DNA from: CAWJFP01 sp963842155
GTDB lineage: Bacteria > Pseudomonadota > Alphaproteobacteria > JACZXZ01
Direction of reading: 5' to 3'
Assembly (NCBI GenBank): GCA_963842155.1
Contig: CAWJFP010000004.1
Span: 62,001 to 126,000, forward strand
Length of the DNA stretch: 64,000 nucleotides
The notes beneath the pieces were generated by a model. It was not told where the DNA came from and searched no databases. It saw nothing but the letters and a program-made list of their open reading frames with translations. Both the position numbers and the translations under genes were made by a program. Positions 49,369-56,856 of this stretch are shown in pieces (the stretch's first letter is position 1; every line of letters starts with the position of its first letter).

Positions 49369-51612
49369 TCAGTCCGCGGCGCTCGCCGTCTTGCGGCTCG
49401 CCGCTCCCTCGCCTGCCCGCCCGATCTCGGGCAGCACCAGCCGCTCGGCCTGCGCCGCCGGAAGGAAGCAGCGCACGGTCGTGCCCTCGTTGGGGTGCGA
49501 TTCGAGCGCGATCCTGCCGCCATGGAGCTCGATGAAGCTGCGCACCAAGGAGAGGCCGAGGCCAGCGCCACCGCGGCTCTGGCCGGAGCGCCCGCGCTCG
49601 AATTTTTCGAATACGCGCTCCTGGTCCTCGCGCGGGATGCCGATGCCGGTATCGGAGACGGAGAGCACCACCTCGTCCTTGTCGCGGTGCGCGGCGAGGC
49701 CGATGCGGGCGCCCTTGGGCGAGAACTTGATCGCGTTGCTCACCAGATTGACCAGCGCCTGCTTGAGCCGCCGCTTGTCGGCCAGCACCGTGCCGATATC
49801 GGGCGGGCACTCGAACTCGAAGCTCAGATCCTGCTTGCGGCCCCATTCGCGCGTCAGGTTCATCACGCTGACGAGAAGCGCGTGGACCTGCACCGGCTCG
49901 CGCTCGAGCGTCATGCGCCCCGCCTCTATCATGGCGAGATCGAGGATGTCGTTGACCAGCGCCAGGAGATGGCCCGAGGCGTCGAGGATGCCGCGGGTAT
50001 ATTCGATCTGCTTGGGGTTGAGATCGCCGAAATAGCGGTTGTTGAGGATCTCGGCGAAGCCGATGATGGCGTTGAGCGGCGTGCGCAGCTCATAGGACAC
50101 GTTGGCGATGAATTCCGACTTGAGGCGGTCGGCCGTGACCAGCGCCTCGTTGCGCTCGCGCAGGGCGCGCTCGACCCTGATGCCGTCGGTGACGTCGAGG
50201 AAGCTGAAGACGACGGCGCCGTCGGGCAGCGGCACCCTGCTCCAAACCAGCATCATCCCGTCCGCGCGCTCGAGCTCGCCCCTTTCGGGCGTGCGATCGG
50301 AGATCTGGTCGAGCACGCGGCCTTTGAACCGGGCCCATTCCCCTTTGTCGTTGAAGAGGTGCCGGATGCCCTCGAGCAGCTCGCTCAGCTGGCTCTCGGT
50401 CGGAATGATCTCGCCCGGGCGTCCCCACATGGCCGCGAAGCTCGGGTTGCAGAGCTTGAGGCGCAGGTCGCCGCCGAACACCGCGATGCCCTCGTGGAGC
50501 GAGTTGATGGTCTCGCGCTGCACGGCGATGAGCGTGTTGTAGTTGCGCTCGAGAGTGATCTTGTCGGTCACGTCCTCGAAGGTGAAGAGCAGGCCGCCGA
50601 AGGGATGCGGGGTGATCATGCTGTGCAGCGTCGTGCCGTCGGGCAGGTGCAGGAGCTCCTCGCGCGGCTCGATCACCGAGGTGAAGAGCTTCATGCCCTC
50701 GCTCTTGAACGCAGGGAAGTCGGCATGCTCGGGCAGCCGCCGGCGCGCGCGCGCCGCCTCCAGCACCTCGGCATAGCTCGGCTCGCTGCGGAGCCATTCC
50801 TCGTCGAGCCGCCAGAGGCGCGCAAAGGCGGCGTTGAAGAAGCGCAGCCGCTGATCGGGGCCGTAGATGGCGATGGCGCTGCCCAGCTTCTCCAGCACGT
50901 CGGCTTCCGCGGCGATATGACGGTCGAGCTCGGCGCCCGTCTCTTCGAGCGCGGTCTGGTCGAGGGCGTAGCCCAGCACGCCGCCGTCAGGGAGCGGCTG
51001 CTCGACGATCTCGAGGAGCCGCCGGCTGCCGCCGATCACGACATGCGCCGCCTGGCGTCGCGGCGCGCGCTCGGCGAGGGCGGTTGCGGCCAGCGCCTTG
51101 CCGCGCTGCGCGATGGCGCCGGCGGCGAGCTCGCGGTTCTCGGCCACGACCTGCTCGACCGATAGCGCCTCGACCGCGGCCACATAGGCGCGGTTGCAAT
51201 CGGTAATGGCGAGCTTCGAGTTGCGCCGCCAGAGCGGCAGCTCGAGCGAATTGAGCATGCGCCGCATTTCTTCATATTGTCGCGCGGCGCCGATCGCCTC
51301 GGTGGTGAGCTCGGCGAGACGCTCTTCGCGGCTGCCCATCTTTCCGGCGAGCTCGGTCGCTTGCATGGCGAGCGACGCCGCCATCTCCTTGGCCGCGCGC
51401 AGCCGGCGCCACAGCAGCGCGCTCGCGGCGAGCGCGAGCAGGAGCGCCACGACGAGAAGGGCGAGAAGCGGGGTAGCGACGGAGGGCGACGCCAGCACGG
51501 GCTCGGCGGCATCGCTCGGCCCGGCGTAAACGGCCAAGAGGACCGACAGCCCCCAACTCAGGCTGCGGCTCGGCCTTCCCGCCAGGCTGGTTCCGCTGAA
51601 GCCCTTCACCAC
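49369..51612 (-). CDS. divL: DivL-type PAS sensor kinase with Tyr in place of the phosphoryl His
   Basis: A 747-residue protein starting at GTG 51612. It has one membrane helix near the N-terminus (LLALLVVALLLALAASALLW), a coiled-coil stretch, several PAS-like segments (about 115-480) and a histidine-kinase core. The usual SHELRTPL box reads NVSYELRTPLNAIIGF: Tyr507, encoded by TAT at 50092-50094, replaces the His. ATPase boxes are intact (LVNLVSNAIKFSPKG, DTGIGIP, GGAGLGLSLV). This is the hallmark of DivL, which controls CckA and the CtrA cell-cycle pathway. The order divL-tsaE-amgK-murU-addB-addA supports orthology. Confidence 0.88.
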   Translation of the reverse strand: MVKGFSGTSLAGRPSRSLSWGLSVLLAVYAGPSDAAEPVLASPSVATPLLALLVVALLLALAASALLWRRLRAAKEMAASLAMQATELAGKMGSREERLAELTTEAIGAARQYEEMRRMLNSLELPLWRRNSKLAITDCNRAYVAAVEALSVEQVVAENRELAAGAIAQRGKALAATALAERAPRRQAAHVVIGGSRRLLEIVEQPLPDGGVLGYALDQTALEETGAELDRHIAAEADVLEKLGSAIAIYGPDQRLRFFNAAFARLWRLDEEWLRSEPSYAEVLEAARARRRLPEHADFPAFKSEGMKLFTSVIEPREELLHLPDGTTLHSMITPHPFGGLLFTFEDVTDKITLERNYNTLIAVQRETINSLHEGIAVFGGDLRLKLCNPSFAAMWGRPGEIIPTESQLSELLEGIRHLFNDKGEWARFKGRVLDQISDRTPERGELERADGMMLVWSRVPLPDGAVVFSFLDVTDGIRVERALRERNEALVTADRLKSEFIANVSYELRTPLNAIIGFAEILNNRYFGDLNPKQIEYTRGILDASGHLLALVNDILDLAMIEAGRMTLEREPVQVHALLVSVMNLTREWGRKQDLSFEFECPPDIGTVLADKRRLKQALVNLVSNAIKFSPKGARIGLAAHRDKDEVVLSVSDTGIGIPREDQERVFEKFERGRSGQSRGGAGLGLSLVRSFIELHGGRIALESHPNEGTTVRCFLPAAQAERLVLPEIGRAGEGAASRKTASAAD

Positions 51613-51700
51613 GCGAGTTTATGCGCGAACAGTGGCTCTCACAAGGGCGCGCCGCACGTATTACATGGCGATTGCATTCGCTTATAACCCTAGCGCGTAT

Positions 51701-51715
51701 GCGGCGCGACGCCGC
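51701..51715 (-). terminator. GC-rich hairpin at the end of the PhoQ-like kinase gene
   Basis: GCGGCG-CGA-CGCCGC at 51701-51715 is a perfect stem of 6 bp that overlaps the stop codon of the kinase gene. No T tract follows on the minus strand, so it may be a weak terminator or a message-end structure before divL. The gap of 102 nt to divL shows no other clear signal. Confidence 0.35.
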
Positions 51716-53085
51716 TACGGTCTGGCGACATCGGCGGTCGCCGCGGGCAGGACGAGCGTCACCTTGAGGCCGCCGTTGACGCCCGCATCGAGCGTCACGC
51801 TGCCGCCATAGAGCTCGGCGATGTCGCGCACAATGGAAAGGCCGAGGCCGCTGCCGGGCATCGCCTCGTCGAGCCGCCTGCCGCGCTCGAACACCTGCTC
51901 GCGCTCCTCGGGCGTGAGGCCGGCCCCGTCGTCTTCGATGACGATCACCACCCGGCCCTCGGCGCGCTCGACCGCCACCGCAAGCTTCGAGCGCGCCCAT
52001 TTGCAGCCGTTGTCCATCAGATTGCCGAGCATCTCCTCGAGATCCTCGCGCTCGCCGCGAAAGGCGGCGGCGGGATCGCCCGCGACCTCGATGAGGATGC
52101 GGCGCTCGATATGGATGCGCTCGAGGGTGCGCTTCAGGTCCTCGGTCACCGGCAGCACGGCCGTGCGCGCGCCGAGCAGGCCGCCCGTCGCCGCCGCGCG
52201 CGCGCGCGCGAGATAGTGGTCGACTTGCCGGCGCATCACCGCGGTCTGGCGTGCCACCTGCTGGGCGAGCGGGCCTTGCGCGACCGCCGCCTCGTTGCCC
52301 AGCACGGCGAGCGGTGTCTTGAGCGCATGGGCCAGGTTGCCGACATGCGTGCGCGCGCGCTCGACGACCGCCGCGTCGTGGATGAGCAGCGCGTTGAGCT
52401 CTTCGGCCAAGGGCTGCAGCTCGGCGGCGAAACGGCCCTCCAGCCGCTTGGCCCGTCCCGTCCGGATGGCGGCGAGCGCCACTCTCAGCCGGCGCAGCGG
52501 GAGCAGCCCGAAATAGACCTGGACGACGACGGCCGCGATCAGCCCGAGGCCGAGCGCGGTCAGCGAGTAGGCGAGCGCCTGGTCGAAATGCGCCACTTCG
52601 CGGCTGATCTCGCTGTCCTCGGCCGCGACCGCGAAGTTGAGGCGGCTCGACAAGTCGGGGAGCGTCACGTCGCGCGCCGCGACGCGCAGCGTGCGCCCGT
52701 CGGGACCGTCGACGACGAAATTCTCCACATCTTTCGGCTCATCCTCCTCGCCGGCCCTCCCCGGCCGCATGTCGAGCGTCATGTCCCAGAGCGAGCGCGA
52801 GCGCTGCATCGCGCCGTCCGGGCCCGAGACCTGCCAATACCAGCCGGAATAGGGCTCGTTGAAGCGCGGCTCGCCGAGCGCGTGGGCGACCTCGACCTTG
52901 CCGCCCTCGCCCGCGCGGCTCTCCGCGATCAGGTCGTCGAGGAAGACCTGGAGGCGGGTGTCGAAACCGCGCTCGACCGATTGCGCGAAGAGGTGGGAGA
53001 GCAGCACGCCGCAGGCGCCCAACGCGACCACGACCCACAGCGCCGCGCCGGCGACCAGCCTGAAGGCGAGGGAATTGGTCCTCAT
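51715..53085 (-). CDS. PhoQ-like sensor histidine kinase
   Basis: A 456-residue kinase from ATG 53085. A membrane helix (LVAGAALWVVVALGACGVLL), a periplasmic sensor of about 130 residues rich in acidic residues (GRAGEEDEPKDVENF), and a second helix (LTALGLGLIAAVVVQVYFG) come first. HAMP and the box HVGNLAHALKTPLAVL with His253 follow, in the PhoQ style. ATPase boxes are NLMDNGCKWARS, EDDGAGL and GSGLGLSIV. It pairs with the regulator gene, whose stop it overlaps by 4 nt, and may sense cations or membrane stress (inference). Confidence 0.87.
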   Translation of the reverse strand: MRTNSLAFRLVAGAALWVVVALGACGVLLSHLFAQSVERGFDTRLQVFLDDLIAESRAGEGGKVEVAHALGEPRFNEPYSGWYWQVSGPDGAMQRSRSLWDMTLDMRPGRAGEEDEPKDVENFVVDGPDGRTLRVAARDVTLPDLSSRLNFAVAAEDSEISREVAHFDQALAYSLTALGLGLIAAVVVQVYFGLLPLRRLRVALAAIRTGRAKRLEGRFAAELQPLAEELNALLIHDAAVVERARTHVGNLAHALKTPLAVLGNEAAVAQGPLAQQVARQTAVMRRQVDHYLARARAAATGGLLGARTAVLPVTEDLKRTLERIHIERRILIEVAGDPAAAFRGEREDLEEMLGNLMDNGCKWARSKLAVAVERAEGRVVIVIEDDGAGLTPEEREQVFERGRRLDEAMPGSGLGLSIVRDIAELYGGSVTLDAGVNGGLKVTLVLPAATADVARP

Positions 53086-53804
53086 GCGCCCCCGGAGCCC
53101 TCGCCCCCGGCATCGCCCCGGGCCTCGCGCTCCTTGTCGGCCTGATCCGGACGGGCGAGCTGATAGCCGAGCCCGCGTACCGTATGGATCATCGCCGAAC
53201 CGATCTTCTTTCGCAGCCTCCCGATGAAGACTTCGATGGTGTTGGAATCGCGGTCGAAATCCTGGTCGTAGAGATGCTCGGTGATCTCGGTGCGCGAAAC
53301 GACGCGGCCCTGATGATGGAGCAGGTAGGCGAGCAAGCGGTATTCCTGCGCGGTCAAGCGCACGGGCGCGCCCTCGAGCGTCACGCGCGAGCTGCGGGTG
53401 TCGAGGCGGAGAGGCCCGCATTCGAGCTCGGCCGAGGCATGGCCGGCGGCGCGGCGGATCAAGGCCCTGAGCCGCGCCAGCACTTCCTCCATGCGGAAAG
53501 GCTTGATGACGTAGTCGTCGGCGCCGACGTCGAACCCCGCCACCTTGTCGCTCCAGCGGTCGCGCGCGGAGAGGATGAGGACCGGCATGTTGCGCCCGGC
53601 GCGACGCCAGCGCTCCAGCACGGTGATGCCGTCGAGATTCGGCAGCCCGAGATCGAGCACCACGGCGTCGTAGGTCTCGGTCTCGCCGAGATAATGGCCC
53701 TGCTCCCCGTCGTGGGCCAGATCCACGGCATAGCCCGCCTCGCGTAGCGCGTCGGCGAGCTGGCGAGCGAGGTTCGGCTCGTCTTCGATGGCGAGGATGC
53801 GCAT
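53082..53804 (-). CDS. PhoP-like response regulator (OmpR family)
   Basis: A 240-residue regulator. The receiver (MRILAIEDEPNLARQLADAL) has the acceptor Asp in VVLDLGLPNLDG and Lys in DDYVIKPFRM. The DNA-binding domain (LTAQEYRLLAYLLHHQGRVVS, DRDSNTIEVFIGRLRKKIG) is PhoP-like. The last 18 residues are Gly/Ala-rich. It lies between the PepSY gene (24 nt gap upstream) and the kinase gene, all one operon. Confidence 0.9.
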   Translation of the reverse strand: MRILAIEDEPNLARQLADALREAGYAVDLAHDGEQGHYLGETETYDAVVLDLGLPNLDGITVLERWRRAGRNMPVLILSARDRWSDKVAGFDVGADDYVIKPFRMEEVLARLRALIRRAAGHASAELECGPLRLDTRSSRVTLEGAPVRLTAQEYRLLAYLLHHQGRVVSRTEITEHLYDQDFDRDSNTIEVFIGRLRKKIGSAMIHTVRGLGYQLARPDQADKEREARGDAGGEGSGGA

Positions 53805-53827
53805 GGCCGCTCTCCCTTAATTCCTTG

Positions 53828-54166
53828 CTACTGACAGGTGATCGGGGCACGTCCCCAGATACGCAAAATCTGCGCGGTGGCGGCATCGACCTCGATCCAC
53901 AAGACGTCGCCGTTCTGCCTGATCATGCGGAGCTGATAGATCCAGAAGCGGCGGCCGCCGGGCAGGCCGCGGTCCTCGAGCGCAACCGCGATGACGCGCG
54001 CGCGGCAGCGGCGCTGAACCACCCCGACGATCTGGCCGAGCGGCCTGATTTCGCCGGCGAGAAGGGCGCGGCGCGCGCGGTCATAATCGTTGTCCGCCGC
54101 AACCGGCCTCGCCAGGCAAGACGACAAGATCAGCGCCGCCAGAAGGATAGGCAGCAGTTTTCGCAT
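53828..54166 (-). CDS. PepSY domain protein
   Basis: A 112-residue exported protein from ATG 54166 (119 if from 54187). A signal peptide with a Cys (KLLPILLAALILSSCLA) is followed by one PepSY domain, with ARRALLAGEIRPLGQIVGVV, then YQLRMIRQNGDVLWIEVDAATAQIL. PepSY proteins often sit in PhoP/PhoQ-type operons, where they may tune the sensor. A lipoprotein attachment at the Cys is possible. Confidence 0.85.
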   Translation of the reverse strand: MRKLLPILLAALILSSCLARPVAADNDYDRARRALLAGEIRPLGQIVGVVQRRCRARVIAVALEDRGLPGGRRFWIYQLRMIRQNGDVLWIEVDAATAQILRIWGRAPITCQ

Positions 54167-54244
54167 CTTGCCTGCATAGTGCCTCATCTCTGAACGACAA
54201 ATGAACGATTTCCTCAGCCTCGGTTCAGACCGGATCGGCGATAG

Positions 54245-54272
54245 TCCTCGCCGCTTCTAGCGGTCCCGAGGA
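54245..54272. terminator. Strong bulged hairpin between mutY and the PepSY gene
   Basis: TCCTCGCCGCT at 54245-54255 pairs with AGCGG at 54259-54263 and CGAGGA at 54267-54272, giving an 11-bp stem with a 3-nt loop and a 3-nt bulge. It lies downstream of the mutY stop and upstream of the PepSY start. It lacks a T tract on either side. The rest of the 54167-54409 gap shows no gene. Confidence 0.45.
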
Positions 54273-54409
54273 GCATGTCCGCTCCGGCTCGGGGCCCGGC
54301 AACGCGGAAGTTTGACGAGTCGAACATGCACTGCCCCGAAGGGCCAATCGCATAAGCCCTGAGTGCGACGGCCGGAGCGACCCCGGGGCGTCGAGCAAGC
54401 ATTCCCCCG

Positions 54410-55546
54410 TCAACCCCCATTGGCGAGGGCGTGCGCGACGACCTTCTTCATGACTGTGGGCAGCGCATTGTCGGAGAGACGGTCGAGGCGGCACCAGCGG
54501 GGTTGTTGCCCCTCGTTTGCCCCGCGAGGCAGCTCGGTCGTCTCTCCGACCTCTCCCGCGAGGAGCGCGAGCTCCAGCTCGAAATGCGTGAAGACATGGC
54601 GAACCACGCCCGGCAGCCCGCGCCAGCGCGCGCGCAGGGGCGCTGCGCGCAGCGCCTCGCTTTTCGTCCAAGGCTCGCTGCGCCATTCGGTCGAGGGCAG
54701 CTCCATGAGCCCGCCCAAGAGGCCCTTCTCCGGCCGCCGCCGGATCAGGAGCTCGGCGCCCCCGCGCACGGTCCAGAAGACGATGCCGCGCCGGAGCGGC
54801 CGCGGCGGCTTGAGCGTGCGCGCCGGCAGCGTATCCGCGACACCGGCGGCCGCCGCGGCGCAATCCGCGCGCAGAGGGCAGAGGATGCAGCGCGGCCGGC
54901 GCGGCGTGCAGATGACGGCGCCCAGATCCATCATGGCCTGGGCGAAGTCGCCCGGCCGCTCCGGCGAGGCGAGCGAAGCGGCGAGCGCCGCAAGCCGCGG
55001 CTTGGCGAGAGGCAGCGGTGCCTCGACGCGGAAGAGCCGCGCCACGACGCGCTCGACATTGCCGTCCACCGGGCTCGCAGGCCGGTCGAAGGCGATGGCG
55101 GCGATCGCTGCCGCCGTATAGCGTCCGATGCCGGGCAACGCCTGGAGCGCCGTCTCGTTTGCGGGGAAAGCGCCGCCAAGCTCGCGGCTCACCTTGCGCG
55201 CGCATTCATGCAGGTTGCGGGCGCGGGCGTAATAGCCCAGGCCCTGCCAGGCATGAAGCACCTCGTCGAGCGAGGCTTCAGCCAGTGCATCGACCGATGG
55301 CCAGCGCTCGAGGAAGGCGCGGAAATAGGGACCGACGGTCTTCACCGTCGTCTGTTGCAGCATGATCTCGCTCAGCCAGACATGATAGGGATCGGCGCGC
55401 TGTCCGGCCGCCGCGCGCCAGGGCAGGCGGCGGCGATGACGGTCGTACCAGGCGAGCAGCCGCGCGGCGAGCGCGGGCGACGGTCCCGTCCGCGGCGCCG
55501 CCGCGCGGGCCTTGGCGGCCATTCCTGTGGTTGCGCGCGACGTCAT
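54410..55546 (-). CDS. mutY: A/G-specific adenine DNA glycosylase
   Basis: A 378-residue protein from ATG 55546 (other starts at 55561 and 55522 are possible). The helix-hairpin-helix LPGIGRYTAAAI, the catalytic Asp in SPVDGNVERVV, the Glu in VWLSEIMLQQTTV and the iron-sulfur cluster C-x6-C-x2-C-x5-C (CTPRRPRCILCPLRADC) are all present. The C-terminal NUDIX-like domain recognises 8-oxoG (FTHFELELALLAGE). It removes adenine opposite 8-oxoguanine. Divergent from the DUF721 gene. Confidence 0.95.
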   Translation of the reverse strand: MTSRATTGMAAKARAAAPRTGPSPALAARLLAWYDRHRRRLPWRAAAGQRADPYHVWLSEIMLQQTTVKTVGPYFRAFLERWPSVDALAEASLDEVLHAWQGLGYYARARNLHECARKVSRELGGAFPANETALQALPGIGRYTAAAIAAIAFDRPASPVDGNVERVVARLFRVEAPLPLAKPRLAALAASLASPERPGDFAQAMMDLGAVICTPRRPRCILCPLRADCAAAAAGVADTLPARTLKPPRPLRRGIVFWTVRGGAELLIRRRPEKGLLGGLMELPSTEWRSEPWTKSEALRAAPLRARWRGLPGVVRHVFTHFELELALLAGEVGETTELPRGANEGQQPRWCRLDRLSDNALPTVMKKVVAHALANGG

Positions 55547-55597
55547 GCCGTAAATTAGCAACGCCCGACACGAGATGACAGAGATGGAGCCAACATC

Positions 55598-56089
55598 GTG
55601 ACCAGAGCCGGCGGTCCGCGCAGCCTCGCGTCATTGCTGCCCAAACTGGCGCGCCCGGTGATCGGCAAGCGCGGCTTCGCCGAGGCGGGACTGCTGGCGG
55701 ACTGGCCTGCCATCGCCGGCGCCGAGATCGCCGCCTATTGCCAGCCGGAGCGGCTCGACTTCCCGCGCGGCGAGCGCATGGAGGGGACGCTGCATCTCCG
55801 CGTGGCCGGCGCCTGGGCGGTGGCGCTCCAGCATCTCGAGCCGCAGCTCGTCGAGCGCATCAATGCGAGCCTGGGCTATCGCGCGGTGGCGCGGCTGAAG
55901 CTGCTGCAAGCGCCCTTCCTTCGCCGTCCCGGCCGGCGCGAGCGGATGCCGCCCGCCGCGGGGCCGGTCGATCCCGCGCGGCGCGAGGCCCTTGCCCTCC
56001 AAGTCGCGGCGATCGAGGACGCAGCGCTGCGCCAAGCGGTCGAGCGGCTCGGCCTCGCACTCTTGGCGCGCGCCGGCAGCGACAAATAA
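55598..56089 (+). CDS. DUF721 family protein, DciA-like
   Basis: A 163-residue protein from GTG 55598. The DUF721 domain is at about 10-105 (PVIGKRGFAEAGLLADWPAIAG, TLHLRVAGAWAVALQHLEPQLVERIN, GYRAVARLKLLQ). DciA proteins of this family load the replicative helicase DnaB in bacteria lacking DnaC. The C-terminal half is basic, then helical. It precedes dsbA by 133 nt; the gap contains a DnaA box. Confidence 0.8.
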   Translation: MTRAGGPRSLASLLPKLARPVIGKRGFAEAGLLADWPAIAGAEIAAYCQPERLDFPRGERMEGTLHLRVAGAWAVALQHLEPQLVERINASLGYRAVARLKLLQAPFLRRPGRRERMPPAAGPVDPARREALALQVAAIEDAALRQAVERLGLALLARAGSDK

Positions 56090-56091
56090 TA

Positions 56092-56162
56092 GAATCAGGA
56101 ATCGGCCGGATTTGGGCGCGGCGCGCGTTATCCACAGGATTCTGCAAATGCCGGCCGGAGTC
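56092..56162. promoter_or_regulatory. Cluster of four GANTC (CcrM-type methylation) sites
   Basis: GAATC at 56092-56096, GAATC at 56099-56103, GATTC at 56138-56142 and GAGTC at 56158-56162 fall within 71 bp upstream of the dsbA promoter. CcrM of alphaproteobacteria methylates GANTC, and its sites in promoters can link expression to replication. The last site ends 3 nt before the -35 box. Confidence 0.6.
56128..56136 (+). promoter_or_regulatory. DnaA box (TTATCCACA)
   Basis: A perfect TTATCCACA lies between the DciA-like gene and dsbA, inside the GANTC cluster and 30 nt before the dsbA -35 box. It matches the high-affinity DnaA consensus. A single 9-mer can occur by chance, but in GC-rich DNA this is uncommon. 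Confidence 0.6.
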
Positions 56163-56165
56163 GGC

Positions 56166-56195
56166 TTGTAGCCGCTCCCGACCTTCCCCTATAAT
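56166..56195 (+). promoter_or_regulatory. Sigma-70-type promoter for dsbA
   Basis: TTGTAG at 56166-56171 and a perfect TATAAT at 56190-56195 are separated by 18 bases, 27 nt before the dsbA start. Confidence 0.6.
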
Positions 56196-56222
56196 CCATA
56201 TCTGGTATTCAGGAGGCCCTTC

Positions 56223-56834
56223 TTGCGGCAGTTCATACAAGGCCTTGTTGGCGCAATTCTCCTCGTCCTGGCCCAGGCCGGCCCCGTCTGGGCCCTCGGC
56301 CTGGACGACTTGATGAAGGCCGGCGCCCTCGGCAATGAGAAGGCCAGCGTCACCGTCATCGAATACGCCTCCCTCGGCTGTCCCCATTGCGCCCATTTCG
56401 CCAACGATATCTTCCCGGCCTTCAAGCAGAAATATGTCGATACGGGCAAGGTGCGCTACATCTTCCGGGACTACCCCCTCGACGAGCTCAGCATGCGCGC
56501 GGCGCAGATGGCGCGTTGTGGCGGTCCCGACCGCTTCATGGGCTATATCGAGGTGCTCTACCGCACGCAGGAGAGTTGGGTAGAGGCCAAGGATCCGACG
56601 GCGGCCTTGGAGAGGATCGGCCTCTTGGGCGGCATGTCCAAGGAGCAGTTCGACGCCTGCATGCAGAACAAGGATCTGGCCGACGCCGTCCTCAAGGAGC
56701 GGCTGGAGGCGGAGGAGAAATACAAGGTGGAATCGACGCCCACTTTCATCATCAACGGCGAGCCCCATGCCGGAGCGATGCCGCTCGAGGATTTCGACAA
56801 GATCCTCGAGCCGCTGCTCCGCAAGGGAAGCTGA
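56223..56834 (+). CDS. DsbA family thiol-disulfide oxidoreductase
   Basis: A 203-residue protein. The start is TTG at 56223, supported by AGGAGG at 56211-56216 with 6-nt spacing and by an immediate signal peptide (QFIQGLVGAILLVLAQAGPVWA). The redox motif is CPHC in YASLGCPHCAHFAND, and the cis-Pro is in STPTFIINGE, typical of DsbA-like thioredoxin folds (Thioredoxin_4). It oxidises or isomerises disulfides in the periplasm. It precedes smc by 22 nt; that arrangement is common in this group. Confidence 0.9.
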   Translation: MRQFIQGLVGAILLVLAQAGPVWALGLDDLMKAGALGNEKASVTVIEYASLGCPHCAHFANDIFPAFKQKYVDTGKVRYIFRDYPLDELSMRAAQMARCGGPDRFMGYIEVLYRTQESWVEAKDPTAALERIGLLGGMSKEQFDACMQNKDLADAVLKERLEAEEKYKVESTPTFIINGEPHAGAMPLEDFDKILEPLLRKGS

Positions 56835-56856
56835 GCGGCGGCGCGGGTCGGCCCCC

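Noticed and set aside
56128..56136. A replication origin at the DnaA box
   Set aside because: Only one perfect box and no AT-rich unwinding region; a promoter-linked role is simpler.
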